A DNA stretch of 41,268 nucleotides. Origin: Gemmatimonadaceae bacterium. Lineage in GTDB: Bacteria > Gemmatimonadota > Gemmatimonadetes > Gemmatimonadales > Gemmatimonadaceae. The number at the start of each line of letters is the position of its first letter. Position 1 is the first letter of the stretch. The position numbers were made by a program, and so were the translations under genes. The DNA is taken from positions 1-41,268 of the forward strand of contig JABFYH010000166.1 of NCBI GenBank assembly GCA_013361335.1, written 5' to 3'. Of the stretch, positions 1 through 9,078 are shown one piece after another. The notes below the pieces were generated by a model. The model ran no database searches. It was not told the origin of the DNA and was given only the letters and a program-made list of their open reading frames with translations.

Positions 1-384
1 ACGGGCGCTGCGCCCGCCGCCGGCGCGGCGGCGGCGGCCCCGGCCACCGGCACCACCCATGAAGTGAAGATGATCGGCGACGCGACGGGCTATAAGTTCG
101 AGCCCGCCAACATCACCATCAAGTCGGGCGACGCGGTCAAGTACGTCATGACCTCGGGCGGCCCGCACAACGTGTCGTTCCAGAACGTCACCGACGCGGC
201 CGTGAAGGCGCAGCTCGACGCGAACATGCCCGGCCAGCACATGGGCGAGCTGTCGAGCCCGATGGTCATGCAGCCCAACGAGGCGTACGTCGTGTCGTTC
301 GCCAAGATCCCGGCCGGCAAGTACGACTACATCTGCGTGCCGCACGCCGCGATGAACATGAAGGGCACCGTCACGGTTCAGTAG
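1..384 (+). CDS. Cupredoxin (plastocyanin/azurin-like), 5'-truncated
   Basis: The reading frame is open from base 1, so the N-terminus lies outside the window. The first ~20 visible codons encode an Ala/Pro/Gly/Thr linker, as is common between a signal or lipoprotein anchor and a cupredoxin domain. The domain follows and carries the type 1 copper ligands in order: a His in the GGPHNVSF stretch, then Cys, His and Met in a Y-I-C-V-P-H-x5-M-K-G arrangement near the C-terminus, ending in a GTVTVQ strand. The family carries electrons in the periplasm or at the outer face of the membrane; the redox partner cannot be told from here. A long hairpin follows the stop codon, so this is the end of its transcript. 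Confidence 0.9.
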   Translation, partial: TGAAPAAGAAAAAPATGTTHEVKMIGDATGYKFEPANITIKSGDAVKYVMTSGGPHNVSFQNVTDAAVKAQLDANMPGQHMGELSSPMVMQPNEAYVVSFAKIPAGKYDYICVPHAAMNMKGTVTVQ

Positions 385-419
385 TCGCAGCCTCGCAGGA
401 GTACGACAGTCGGTGCACG

Positions 420-462
420 GCATGGCGGGGTGGATGCTGCAATGGCATCCACCCCGTCATGC
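420..462 (+). terminator. Long hairpin after the cupredoxin gene
   Basis: An 18-bp stem (420-437 with 445-462, one G-U pair) closes a 7-base loop, 35 bases past the stop codon. No U-tract follows, so termination is inferred from position and stem strength. The remaining bases up to 586 show nothing else I can support. Confidence 0.6.
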
Positions 463-586
463 ATGCCGACCAGCGCGCCGCCCGCCGATCGATGCCTTCG
501 CGGCCGTGGCCCATCCCGTGCGCTAGCGACGGCGCCCACACGCGGTCCGGAGAACCGCCTCTCGTGAGTCACGTCCCAACCACCGC

Positions 587-2344
587 ATGAGCCCGCGCCG
601 CCGTCCAGCCCGCCGGCGTGCCAGCCCACCCTCGCCCTCCCGGGCGGCGTGGATGACCGCGCGTGCGCGCAATGCTCTGCGCCGCCCGGTCTTCATCGGC
701 GCGGTGAGCGTCCTGACCTTCGTGGCTTCCCTCGTGGCGCTCATCGTGGTGCCGCAGCAGGCCAAGCGGGCGGCGAACGCCATCCGCCCCGCCGCCGCCG
801 CCCGCCCGGACACCCTCCCGACCGTCACCTCGCTGCGGACCGCCGAACGAGAGGTGGCCGCCGCCGACTCGGCCATCGTCGCGACCCGAACGCAGCTCAC
901 GCAACTGATCGCCGCCACGGCGGCGGCCGCCGCCGCCGACACGACTGCCGGTGGCGTGGCCATCAGCGCCGGCGTGCGCAGCCAGCGCGACTCGCTCACC
1001 GCCCAGATCGACCGGCTGGACAGCCTGCTGGCGCGCGCCGACAATGCGCCGCTGCTCGGCTCCTATCGCGCGCTGGCCGAGGCGCCGGCGATGCGTGCCG
1101 AGCCGCAGGTGAAGCAGCTCCTGGATTCCCTCACCGAGATCGAGCGGGAGCGGGAGAGCTATAACGCCGTCGGCGGTGTCGATCCGGTGTTCGTCGCACT
1201 CACGGCCCGCGCCAACGAGCTCGGACGGAACATCCAGGCGCTCGGCGTCGCCCGCCGTGGCCTGATGAAGCGCGAGCTCGCCACGCTCTCGCCGCCTTCG
1301 CCGACTGCGACCGCCCTCGCGTCGCGCCCGCTGCCCGACACCATGCAGGCCATCTTCCGGCGCGACACGGCGCGGACGGTGGCGACCGAGGTGGCCAACC
1401 GGCTCGCCCGTGAGCGGGCGGAGCTCCAGGCGCTGGACGTCCGCGAGGAGCGCGCTCGCGAGCTCGCCAACGTGGGAGCGTCACCGCCGGCGATGCTCGC
1501 CGCGGCGCTGGTGTTCGGCGCGATGCTGGGCTTCGGCGTCGCCCTGTTCGACGAAGTCCGGCGCCCGCGTGTGGCGGACGCGTACGAGATCGAGCGCGCG
1601 ACGGGCACCCGCGTGCTCGGCGTGATCCGGCCCCTCCCTCCTTCACCGGAGCGCGGGCGCCGCGCCGCCGACCGGAATGGCCCACCACATCTGGACCCGG
1701 GAGCGGACGGCCATCAGCTCATCTATCTCGCCATCGCGACGGCGGGCACCGAAGTGGTGATGCTCACCGTGGTGGGAGACAACCCATCCGTCTCGGCGAT
1801 CGTGGCGGTCAACTTCGCCGCCATCGCGGCGCAGGAAGCGCGGGCCACGCTCCTCATCGACACCGAAGCCGAGGATACCGTGGAGACGATGCTCCGTCTC
1901 CGCCCGAACCCGGGCGTGCTCGGGATGATCGAGGGCAAGGCGAGCTGGCCGGAGGCGATCCGTCCCGCGCGCACGGGACGGGATCGCACGATCGACGTCG
2001 TCTCGAGCGGACACGGCACGCTGCCGCTCGAGGAGCTGAAGGGGCTGCTGCAGCGCGACATCGCGCGGCTCTCGCGCCGCTACGATGCGCTCGTGCTCGT
2101 GAGCGCTCCCGACCAGGTCAGCATGGGGCTGCCGACGGCGCTTCCGATCCCCGACGTGATCTACTGCGCGCGCACCGGCCAGACCCCGGTCGCGGAGCTC
2201 AAGAAGACGCTCGAGGAGATCCAACAGGCCGGCTGCCGCGTGCGCGGCGTTGTGCTGTGGGATGCGCCCGACCCCGCCCTGCTCGAGCAGCAGGCCGCAC
2301 CCGCCGCTCCGCCACCGAAACGCGAGCCCGCCACCGTCGGCTGA
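587..2344 (+). CDS. Wzz/BY-kinase-like polysaccharide co-polymerase with degenerate kinase domain
   Basis: A 585-residue protein laid out like the Wzz-CpsD/BY-kinase class that controls chain length and export of surface polysaccharide. Residues 1-33 are basic and cytoplasmic. TM1 is about 35-57. Residues ~80-295 are a periplasmic, largely helical/coiled-coil region. TM2 is about 301-321 and leads into the usual cytosolic FDEVRRPRV segment. A Rossmann/ParA-like domain (about 388-560) keeps the Walker A' strand LLIDTE (422-427), but where the P-loop should be (about 394-404) the sequence is VVGDNPSVSAI, with no G-K-S/T. The C-terminus has no tyrosine cluster. It is therefore probably a non-catalytic co-polymerase. 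No glycosyltransferase or Wzx/Wzy gene is adjacent. ATG at 653 is an alternative start; neither has a clear Shine-Dalgarno. Confidence 0.75.
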   Translation: MSPRRRPARRRASPPSPSRAAWMTARARNALRRPVFIGAVSVLTFVASLVALIVVPQQAKRAANAIRPAAAARPDTLPTVTSLRTAEREVAAADSAIVATRTQLTQLIAATAAAAAADTTAGGVAISAGVRSQRDSLTAQIDRLDSLLARADNAPLLGSYRALAEAPAMRAEPQVKQLLDSLTEIERERESYNAVGGVDPVFVALTARANELGRNIQALGVARRGLMKRELATLSPPSPTATALASRPLPDTMQAIFRRDTARTVATEVANRLARERAELQALDVREERARELANVGASPPAMLAAALVFGAMLGFGVALFDEVRRPRVADAYEIERATGTRVLGVIRPLPPSPERGRRAADRNGPPHLDPGADGHQLIYLAIATAGTEVVMLTVVGDNPSVSAIVAVNFAAIAAQEARATLLIDTEAEDTVETMLRLRPNPGVLGMIEGKASWPEAIRPARTGRDRTIDVVSSGHGTLPLEELKGLLQRDIARLSRRYDALVLVSAPDQVSMGLPTALPIPDVIYCARTGQTPVAELKKTLEEIQQAGCRVRGVVLWDAPDPALLEQQAAPAAPPPKREPATVG

Positions 2345-2359
2345 GCCGGCGGCGCTGCA

Positions 2360-3055
2360 TCATCGCAGGGCGCCACGCAGAACGATCCCGACGTCGGCGA
2401 TGGCGCCATGCGTGATCGGCAGCGCACGCCAGTCGTCGGGTGGGAGGGACTCGAGCAGCCGTCCGGCGGCGGTTCCCCCTGCCCAGCCGCTGAACGCGGG
2501 CAGCACGACGAGGCGCGCGCCCAACAACACGCAGGGGAAGCGAGCGGACGCACCCGTCTCGTCGCGCACGGTGATCCGGGGATGAAGATGTCCGCAGATC
2601 GTCCACCGCACCGGAGTCGTGCGCGGCGGTACGTGAACGACATCGACATCAGCGATCCGCAGCGGGCTCTCGGCCTCGCGGCCCACGAGCGCGCCGCCGC
2701 GGTCGTGATTGCCGAGCACCACATCGAGCGCGACGTCCGACGGAAACGAATCGGCGAGCGCCGCGAGCTCCGCCCGCTCGAGGTCGTCCATGTCACGCGT
2801 GGAATGGCGAAGATCACCGGCCACGACCACCCGGGTGACCGAAAGCGCGTGCGCCATCGCCGCCAGCCGAGCCCCGACGTCGGCGCCCCGCTCCGTGGTC
2901 GGCAGATAGCCGCCGCGGCGGCGCGCGGCGAGATCGTAGCCGACATGCACGTCGGCCACGACGAGCGCACCGGCATCGGGCAGCCACGCCGCGCCGTCTC
3001 CCGTCACGCGCAGCCCGGGCGTGACCTCCAGCCAGCGACGCATCGTGTCCGTCAT
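2360..3055 (-). CDS. pdeM: Ligase-associated metallophosphoesterase (PdeM type)
   Basis: A 231-residue calcineurin-like phosphoesterase with the complete two-metal motif set: D35-x-H37 (VVADVHVGY), G-D81 (VVAGDLRHS), G-N116-H117-D118 and a late C-G-H-L-H. In the known ligase-associated cassette this subunit is a Mn-dependent phosphodiesterase/endonuclease thought to process DNA ends. Its start overlaps the helicase stop by 4 bp (3052-3055), so it is the last cistron of the minus-strand repair operon and probably translationally coupled. It converges on the Wzz-like gene with only 15 bp between the two stop codons. The family assignment is firm because of both motifs and context; the exact substrate is inferred. 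Confidence 0.92.
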   Translation of the reverse strand: MTDTMRRWLEVTPGLRVTGDGAAWLPDAGALVVADVHVGYDLAARRRGGYLPTTERGADVGARLAAMAHALSVTRVVVAGDLRHSTRDMDDLERAELAALADSFPSDVALDVVLGNHDRGGALVGREAESPLRIADVDVVHVPPRTTPVRWTICGHLHPRITVRDETGASARFPCVLLGARLVVLPAFSGWAGGTAAGRLLESLPPDDWRALPITHGAIADVGIVLRGALR

Positions 3056-5709
3056 GCCGGTGTCGTCGCCAGGTCGAGGACGCTCGCATCGTCGTCTGCC
3101 GGCTCAGCCGACGCTCCGGCAGCCACGCCGCTTGCCGCCACGGCTCGCTCCCAGAGGCGACGCAGGAAGGCGTCGCGCTCCTCGAGCAGCATCGAGTCGG
3201 TGGTGCCGGCGGAGATCAGACGGAACAGAAATGGTGGAGGCCCGTCGAGGTCGCGCAGCGACATCCGCATCGCGGCACGCTCGAGCCACCGTTCGGCGGT
3301 GGGAAGGTCGAGATCGTCCTCCAGCACGGTGCGATAGGTTTCGCGCACGAGGGGAAAGTCCGGACGCTCGCGCTCGAGCACCGTCCAGATGCGTCGCGCG
3401 TTCATCTGCATCGCGCCGATGAACTTCGCGCGACCGTGATAGTTCTTCACGAGCATCAGCCCCACCGCGGCCACGGCACGGAAGCGCCGCCCCCAGAGAT
3501 CGGAGCGCGCCACGGCGGCACGTACGTCGTCGCGCACGCCGTGCGGGTCGAACAATCGAGCCAGGCTCGCGTCGTCCCATGCGGCGCGACGCGGCACGCG
3601 CAGCGCGAACGCCTGGTCGTCCACCATCAGCCCCACACTTCCCTTGCCCAACCGATACGTCACGGCCCGGGCGAGCGCTTCGTTCGCGCGGCGTCCGAGC
3701 GGGCTCGTCACCGCATGCACGAGCACGCGCTCGTCGTCCGGATCGACCCACCGCTCGACGACGATCTCGTCGGGGTCGGGAATCGCGGAGAGCGCCTGCT
3801 GCGTCGCGACGTACGCCGCGAGCGCAGCCGCATCGGCCGCACCCAGGTCGTAGCGCTGCGCCAGGACGGCGGCGACGGCCTCCGCGCCGCCGACGAGCAG
3901 GACGTCGCGGAGCTGGGCGCGAAGCACGCCGACCCCCCACGCCACGCCGGCGGTAGCCGGCAGGATCTCCGACGCCCACCGCGGCACGGTCGGCCGCCCC
4001 GCCGCGGGAGCGACGAACGCGGTCATCCCCTGCGCGTACATGAACGCCCACACCCGCCCGCCGAGGAGGAACCGATCACCGGGCTTGAGCTGCTCGAGGA
4101 AGTCCTCCTCCACGGTGCCGATCGGTGTCGTGCTGCCACGCGGCTTGATTCGGATCGACGCGCCCCCCGCGATCGTCCCGACGTTCTGATAGAAGATCGT
4201 CGCCACGCTGCGGCCGCGCGCTTCGAAGGTGCCCGCCTCGCGCACGAGCTTCGCATAGACGCGCCGCTCTTCCATCGCCTCGCTCGCATCGGACAGGTAG
4301 TCCAGCACGGCGTCGAAGTCGGCGCGGGTGAGCGTGGCGTACGGGGCGGCGCGCCGCACCACGGCAAACGCGTCGTCGTCGTGCCATCTGGCTACCGCCG
4401 CCATGCCGACGAGCTGCTGCGCCAGCACGTCGAGCGGCGCCTGCGGCACCCGCACCGGATCGAGCTCGCCGGCGCGGCAGCGATCGGCCACGACGAGACA
4501 CTCCAGCAGATCGTCGACCCCCGTCCCGATGAACCGCCCACGCGGATGCCGGTCGATGCGATGCCCCGACCGCCCGATGCGCTGCAACGCCCGCGTCACG
4601 TCGCGCGGCGAGCCCACGAGCAGCACCTCGTCCACGGTGCCGATGTCGATGCCCAGCTCGAGCGACGTCGAGGTGACGACGGCGCGCAACGCGCCGGCGC
4701 GCAGGCGCTCCTCGACGTCGAGTCGCTCCTCGCGCGCGAGCGAGGAATGGTGCGCCGCGATGTCCGCGTCGTCGAAGCGGTCGCGCAGGCGGTGCGCCAG
4801 GCGCTCCGTGGCACCGCGCGTGTTGGTGAAGACGAGCGTCGTCCGTTCCGTGCTCACGCGTTCGGCTACCGCCCGGGTCACCGCCCGCTGCACCCGCTGC
4901 GGGTTCGGCACGACCTCCCCGGCCAACGCTGCCTCCACCGCGAACACCGCGTCGCGCGGCGCGCGCCAGGCCACGAGCCTGGGCGTGCGGTCCATCCCGC
5001 ACAGCCAGCGCGCCACTACATCGAGCGGGGCGACGGTCGCCGACAGCCCCACGCGAACCGGATCCGTTTCGGCGGCGGCTGCGAGTCGCTCGAGCGAGAG
5101 CGCGAGGTGGACGCCCCGCTTGCCGCCGGCCAGCGCGTGCACCTCGTCGACGATCACCCAGCGCACGCGCCGGAAATGCGGCACCATCGAAGGCGTGGAG
5201 AGCAGGATCGCCAACGACTCCGGGGTCGTGACGAGGACGTGTGGAGGGCGCGCGATCAGTCGGCGGCGCTCGGTCGGCGTCGTGTCACCCGTGCGCTGCG
5301 CGACGCGGATCGGTGGCTCGCGTTCCTCGGCCGCGGCGACCTCGGTCGCGGTATCGACGCGGCGGCAGATCTCGGCGAGCGGCCCCTCGAGGTTGCGCTG
5401 GACGTCGGCGCCGAGTGCGCGCAGCGGCGAGACATAGACCGCTTGAATGCCCGCCCCCAGCGTGCCCGCTTCGTGTGCCGCGACCAGCTCGGAGAGGACG
5501 GCGAGAAAGGCCGCCAGCGTCTTCCCCGTTCCGGTGGGCGCGGAGATCAGCACGTGCTCACCGCCGTGGATGGCCGGAATGGCCGCCGCCTGTGGCGGTG
5601 TGAGCGTGCCGAAGGTGTCGGTCACCCATCCGCGCACCGATGGCGTGAGCAGCGCGAGCGCCCGCCGCGCCGCCGCGGCCGACGCCGGCCCTCGGGTGGG
5701 CCGGCTCAT
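3052..5709 (-). CDS. Ligase-associated DEXH-box helicase (Lhr-Core type)
   Basis: An 885-residue superfamily 2 helicase of the Lhr-Core class. Visible motifs are a Q-motif region (TPPQAAAIPAI), Walker A SAPTGTGKT (56-64), Walker B DEVH (178-181), motif III SAT (213-215), and motif VI QRIGRSGHR, followed by the winged-helix and Lhr-specific C-terminal regions. Lhr-Core enzymes are ATP-dependent 3'-to-5' translocases that unwind DNA and RNA:DNA hybrids. Length suits the ligase-associated subgroup, which lacks the large C-terminal extension of full-length Lhr. It sits 7 bp downstream of the ligase and overlaps pdeM by 4 bp, so all four repair proteins are likely made from one mRNA. Confidence 0.95.
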   Translation of the reverse strand: MSRPTRGPASAAAARRALALLTPSVRGWVTDTFGTLTPPQAAAIPAIHGGEHVLISAPTGTGKTLAAFLAVLSELVAAHEAGTLGAGIQAVYVSPLRALGADVQRNLEGPLAEICRRVDTATEVAAAEEREPPIRVAQRTGDTTPTERRRLIARPPHVLVTTPESLAILLSTPSMVPHFRRVRWVIVDEVHALAGGKRGVHLALSLERLAAAAETDPVRVGLSATVAPLDVVARWLCGMDRTPRLVAWRAPRDAVFAVEAALAGEVVPNPQRVQRAVTRAVAERVSTERTTLVFTNTRGATERLAHRLRDRFDDADIAAHHSSLAREERLDVEERLRAGALRAVVTSTSLELGIDIGTVDEVLLVGSPRDVTRALQRIGRSGHRIDRHPRGRFIGTGVDDLLECLVVADRCRAGELDPVRVPQAPLDVLAQQLVGMAAVARWHDDDAFAVVRRAAPYATLTRADFDAVLDYLSDASEAMEERRVYAKLVREAGTFEARGRSVATIFYQNVGTIAGGASIRIKPRGSTTPIGTVEEDFLEQLKPGDRFLLGGRVWAFMYAQGMTAFVAPAAGRPTVPRWASEILPATAGVAWGVGVLRAQLRDVLLVGGAEAVAAVLAQRYDLGAADAAALAAYVATQQALSAIPDPDEIVVERWVDPDDERVLVHAVTSPLGRRANEALARAVTYRLGKGSVGLMVDDQAFALRVPRRAAWDDASLARLFDPHGVRDDVRAAVARSDLWGRRFRAVAAVGLMLVKNYHGRAKFIGAMQMNARRIWTVLERERPDFPLVRETYRTVLEDDLDLPTAERWLERAAMRMSLRDLDGPPPFLFRLISAGTTDSMLLEERDAFLRRLWERAVAASGVAAGASAEPADDDASVLDLATTPA

Positions 5710-5716
5710 GCGACGG

Positions 5717-7369
5717 TCACCCGTCGCCCGCCAGCTCGCGCACGCGCTGCAACGTGTCGATCTCGCTCGGCGGTTTGTCGTCGCGGACGCGGACGATGCG
5801 CGGGAAGCGCAGCGCGTACCCCGCCTTGTGGCGCGCCGACTTCTGCACGATGTCGAACGTGACTTCGAGCACGATCTCGGGACGCACGGCGCGGTACCGG
5901 CCGAACTGCTGGGTGGTGATCGCCTTGAAGCGTTCGGTCAGTGCCGCGATCTCGACGTCGGTGAGCCCGTTGTACGCCTTGCCGACGTTGAGCAGCGTGT
6001 TGTCCGACTCCGATGCCCGGACGGCGAAGGTGTAGTCGGATAGCACGCCGTTGCGGCGACCGTGGCCGCGCTCCACTCCGGTGACCACGACGTCGAGTGT
6101 CGCCAGCGCGCGCTTGAGCTTGATCCAGGTCTTGCCTCGGCGTCCCGGCGTGTAGGGCGACGCGGGATCCTTGACGATGATCCCTTCGTTGCCGTTCGCG
6201 CGCGCCGAGTCGAAGGCGGCGTCGATCTCCTCCGCGGTCGAGATCGAGCGATAGGGCGCGACGTGCGCGCCATCCGAATGCCACGGCAGCGACTCCAGCA
6301 GCGCCCGGCGATCTCGCCAGCCGTTCGCGATCACCAGAAGGGAGCTCGCCGCCAGGATGTCGTACGCGACGAAGGCCGCGGGGATGTCGGCCATCATCGC
6401 CGCCGAGGGCTCCTTCCGGCCAAGCCGGCGCTGCAGCGTGGCGAAGGGCCTGGCGCGGCGCCGGTCCGTCGGGTCGACCGCGAGCAGCTCGCCGTCCAGC
6501 ACCAGCCCGCGCCCGAGCCCGCCCAAAGCGGCCACGACGTCGGGATAGCCCTGCGTGATCTCATCGAGCGTGCGTGAATAGAGGCGCACCTCGTCCCCGT
6601 CGACGTGCGCCTGGACGCGGATCCCGTCGTACTTGTCCTCCACGACGAACGGCGCCGGCATGACCGCGACGATCTCCGCCGCCGTGGGAAGCGGCTGGGC
6701 GAGCATGAACCCAAGCGGATGGAACAGGGCCAGCGTCGCCTCGGCGAGCGCGTCGCGCCGAGCCAGCACCGCCACTTCACCCACGTCACCACGCAACAGG
6801 TTCGCGTGGCGCACGGCGCCGAGCGTACGGCCGAAGGCGCGCGCGACCGCCTCCTCGACCTGGGCCTCCTTGAGCCCGATGCGCAGCTCCCCCGCCACCA
6901 GCTTGGCGAAGTAGCGCGCCTCGTCCGCGCCCAGGGCGCCGAGCGTGTCGCGAACGATCGTGCGTCGCATGCCGGTGCCGCGCACCGCCGACAGCGACGC
7001 GAACTGCGCCGCCATCCACTCGAGGCTCTGCTGCCCCGACGGCCGGCCGGCGAGGACGTCGCCCACCATGTCGCCGAGGTCCCCATGCCGCGTGTATGCC
7101 GCCGCCAGCGCTTCTTCGTCCGCCCCGGTCAGCTCCGCCAACGCGCTCCAGAGGATCGAGCCGCCGACGTTGATCGTGCGTTGGTCGTGCCGTGGAAAGA
7201 CGATCCCGGAGAAGAAGTGCGCCGCCACCATCAGCGACGCGTCATCGAGCGTCGGGAGATACCCCTCGAGGACGGCGAGCTTCTCGAGCCGCTTGGTCGT
7301 GGCGCGAATGCGATCGGCCGCGACGACCCAGCGCGCGAAGCGGTCGGCAGAGTGCTCGACGCCGCTCAT
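5717..7369 (-). CDS. ATP-dependent DNA ligase of the Lhr/Exo/MPE repair cassette
   Basis: A 550-residue ATP-dependent DNA ligase. An N-terminal helical DNA-binding domain (about 1-220) precedes the nucleotidyltransferase domain, where motif I is EDKYDGIR with the adenylated lysine at K246. Motif III (LDGELLAVD), motif IV (EGIIVKDP) and motif V (TWIKLKR) follow, then an OB-fold region. It seals nicks with ATP, which distinguishes it from the essential NAD-dependent LigA. The start overlaps the stop of the exonuclease gene by 4 bp (ATGA), the usual sign of translational coupling. It is unrelated in layout to the second ATP ligase at 34959-36023, which is LigD-like. Confidence 0.95.
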   Translation of the reverse strand: MSGVEHSADRFARWVVAADRIRATTKRLEKLAVLEGYLPTLDDASLMVAAHFFSGIVFPRHDQRTINVGGSILWSALAELTGADEEALAAAYTRHGDLGDMVGDVLAGRPSGQQSLEWMAAQFASLSAVRGTGMRRTIVRDTLGALGADEARYFAKLVAGELRIGLKEAQVEEAVARAFGRTLGAVRHANLLRGDVGEVAVLARRDALAEATLALFHPLGFMLAQPLPTAAEIVAVMPAPFVVEDKYDGIRVQAHVDGDEVRLYSRTLDEITQGYPDVVAALGGLGRGLVLDGELLAVDPTDRRRARPFATLQRRLGRKEPSAAMMADIPAAFVAYDILAASSLLVIANGWRDRRALLESLPWHSDGAHVAPYRSISTAEEIDAAFDSARANGNEGIIVKDPASPYTPGRRGKTWIKLKRALATLDVVVTGVERGHGRRNGVLSDYTFAVRASESDNTLLNVGKAYNGLTDVEIAALTERFKAITTQQFGRYRAVRPEIVLEVTFDIVQKSARHKAGYALRFPRIVRVRDDKPPSEIDTLQRVRELAGDG

Positions 7370-8436
7370 CGCAGATCCAGCGACCTCTGATCCGGAATGG
7401 CCACGGGCCTCGCCGCCGCGGGGTCGCCTTCGTCGTCGTCACAGAAATCCTGCGGATGTGCCGCGAGGTGGCGAGCGGGCAACCCCTGCTCGCGTAGCCG
7501 GTCGGCGAACCGCTCCGGCCCATGCACGGTGTAGATCCGGCGCGCGCCGGACTCGCGCGCCGTTCGCACCAGCTCCGGATAGTCCGCGTGATCCGACAAC
7601 GGCAGCACGAGGTCGATGCCCTTGTAGATGTTGTGGGCGCCCGGATGATACGCCCATCCGGTGAGGTAGCAGATGCGCTTCTTCGGCAGCCCCTGCACCA
7701 TCGCCGTCTTCCGCGTGGACGGCGTCGTGAGCAGCACCCGCCGGCCGACCTCGCCCCGTTTGTACGACATCCAGATCCCCGGGCCGGGAAAGGGATGACC
7801 GAGCTCCACATGGAGTCGGCAGAGGTTCGCGATGGCGCCGTGGAGCACGACGTCGTAGCCGAAGCCGGTGAGATGATGCAGCGCCTCCTGCCCCTTGCCC
7901 AGCGCATAGGCGAGAACGACCGGCGTGGAGTCCTCGCGCAACGCGGCCTCGACGAAGTCGTGCAACTGGTGCAGGAGCAGCTCGTCGGGCGGGAACGCGT
8001 ACCGCGGCTCGCCGAAGGTGCATTCCATGACCAGCTCGTCACACCGCGGAATATGGCTCGGTGGCGTGAGCGGGTTCGGGCGCAGCTTGTAGTCGCCGGT
8101 GTACACGAGCGTGCCGCGGTCGGTGCGCACCTCGATCATCGCCGCGCCCAGGCAGTGCGCCGCCGAATGCAGCACGACGTCCGCCTCGCCCACGCGCGTC
8201 GGTGTGTCGTACGGGATCACGAAGGCGTCGCGAGGGCCGCGTCGAGCCGTATGCAGCGTCGCCGTCTCGGGCGTGCACACGATCCGCTCGGCCCGCGAGC
8301 AGTGATCGGCGTGCGCGTGCGACACGAACACCGAGCCCGGCGCCCAGCGGGCGTCCAGGTACAGCTGCGCGGCCGGCACGAACAGCCCGTGCGGCGTGGC
8401 CTGCAGCAGGGAGTCCGTCGGGGTGGGCTCGAGGGG
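7366..8436 (-). CDS. Ligase-associated exonuclease (metallo-beta-lactamase/SNM1-like)
   Basis: A metallo-beta-lactamase-fold nuclease of the CPSF73/SNM1 (beta-CASP-like) group, with the metal motif H-A-H-A-D-H at residues 40-45 and further His/Asp ligands in VLHSAAHCLGAAMI and VYTGDYKL. The start used is the ATG that gives 356 residues beginning MPLEPTP; an in-frame TTG at 8469 would add 11 residues. Neither has a convincing ribosome-binding site. This is the first of the four canonical cassette genes and would trim DNA ends before ligation, a role inferred from family and operon. Ten bases or fewer separate the TTG from the stop of the YdeI-family gene upstream. Confidence 0.92.
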   Translation of the reverse strand, partial: PLEPTPTDSLLQATPHGLFVPAAQLYLDARWAPGSVFVSHAHADHCSRAERIVCTPETATLHTARRGPRDAFVIPYDTPTRVGEADVVLHSAAHCLGAAMIEVRTDRGTLVYTGDYKLRPNPLTPPSHIPRCDELVMECTFGEPRYAFPPDELLLHQLHDFVEAALREDSTPVVLAYALGKGQEALHHLTGFGYDVVLHGAIANLCRLHVELGHPFPGPGIWMSYKRGEVGRRVLLTTPSTRKTAMVQGLPKKRICYLTGWAYHPGAHNIYKGIDLVLPLSDHADYPELVRTARESGARRIYTVHGPERFADRLREQGLPARHLAAHPQDFCDDDEGDPAAARPVAIPDQRSLDLR

Positions 8437-8478
8437 CATCGGGCGCTGGACAGACACATTCCGGGCCAACGCGACCGC

Positions 8479-9066
8479 CTACCGTTTCCGGGGGCTCACC
8501 GTGTACGGGAGCCGCTCCCCACGCGCCGAGCACTCGATCAGCGTGGTCAGACGCCGCTCGCGGGTCTCCGGCCGCTTGGCGCTCGTCACGTAGTGCGTCG
8601 CCTGCTTGCGGTAGCCGGGCGGCTGCGCCTGGAAGAATGTCCATGCCCGTCGCGAGCGCTTGAACCGGCGCTCCATCTCGGCGTCGAACGCCACCGGGTG
8701 ATTCCGCTCGAAGACGTAGATGCCGGACTTCTCGGGATCGCGCCGCTCCCAGGCGGCCAGGCCGGCGGGCATCATGCGCCCTGCCTGCAGGAGCGCCGCC
8801 ACCTTGGCCACGTTGACGTTGCTCCAGATGCTGCCCGGCCGGCGTGGGGTAAACCGAATGGTATAGCTGTCCTCGTCCAGCGATCGCCGCACGCCGTCGA
8901 TCCACCCGTAGCAAAGCGCCTCGTCCACCGACTCCGGCCAGGTCATGCTCGGCTTTCCCGACCCCTTCTTGTGGAACCCGACCAGCAGCTCCGGCGCGCG
9001 GTCGTGGTGGGCATCGAGCCAGGCCCGGAAGGCGGCGGGGGTGGCGAAGAAACGAGGAGCGCTCAT
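8479..9066 (-). CDS. YdeI/OmpD-associated family protein
   Basis: A 195-residue member of the YdeI/OmpD-associated family, recognised by the N-terminal pattern FFATPAAFRAWLDAHH, the ELLVGFHKKGSGKPSMTW stretch, ALCYGWIDGVRR, and FTPRRPGSIWS. The C-terminal third is basic. Molecular function is not established for the family; links to bacteriocin or peptide resistance are reported for some members. It is co-directional with the repair cassette and ends just before it, so it may be its first cistron. There is no Shine-Dalgarno. A TAATTT hexamer (minus strand, 9073-9078) ends 6 bases before the ATG, which fits leaderless transcription from that start. Confidence 0.85.
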   Translation of the reverse strand: MSAPRFFATPAAFRAWLDAHHDRAPELLVGFHKKGSGKPSMTWPESVDEALCYGWIDGVRRSLDEDSYTIRFTPRRPGSIWSNVNVAKVAALLQAGRMMPAGLAAWERRDPEKSGIYVFERNHPVAFDAEMERRFKRSRRAWTFFQAQPPGYRKQATHYVTSAKRPETRERRLTTLIECSARGERLPYTVSPRKR

Positions 9067-9078
9067 GCGCCGAAATTA
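9047..9078 (-). promoter_or_regulatory. -10-like TAATTT for the YdeI/repair operon (leaderless candidate)
   Basis: On the minus strand the hexamer TAATTT (9078 to 9073) is followed by six bases and then the ATG at 9066. Transcription would begin at or next to the start codon. No good -35 is visible. The span ends in coding sequence of the gene; only 9067-9078 is regulatory. Confidence 0.4.

Noticed and set aside
1-384. Copper operon linking the cupredoxin to DUF411 at 17368
   Set aside because: They are 17 kb apart with unrelated genes between; only a shared metal theme, not evidence of one system.
3436-5862. 808-codon open frame on the plus strand opposite the helicase
   Set aside because: It is a shadow of the high-GC helicase gene. 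Composition is Arg/His/Pro-rich with no domain, while the minus strand has all SF2 motifs.
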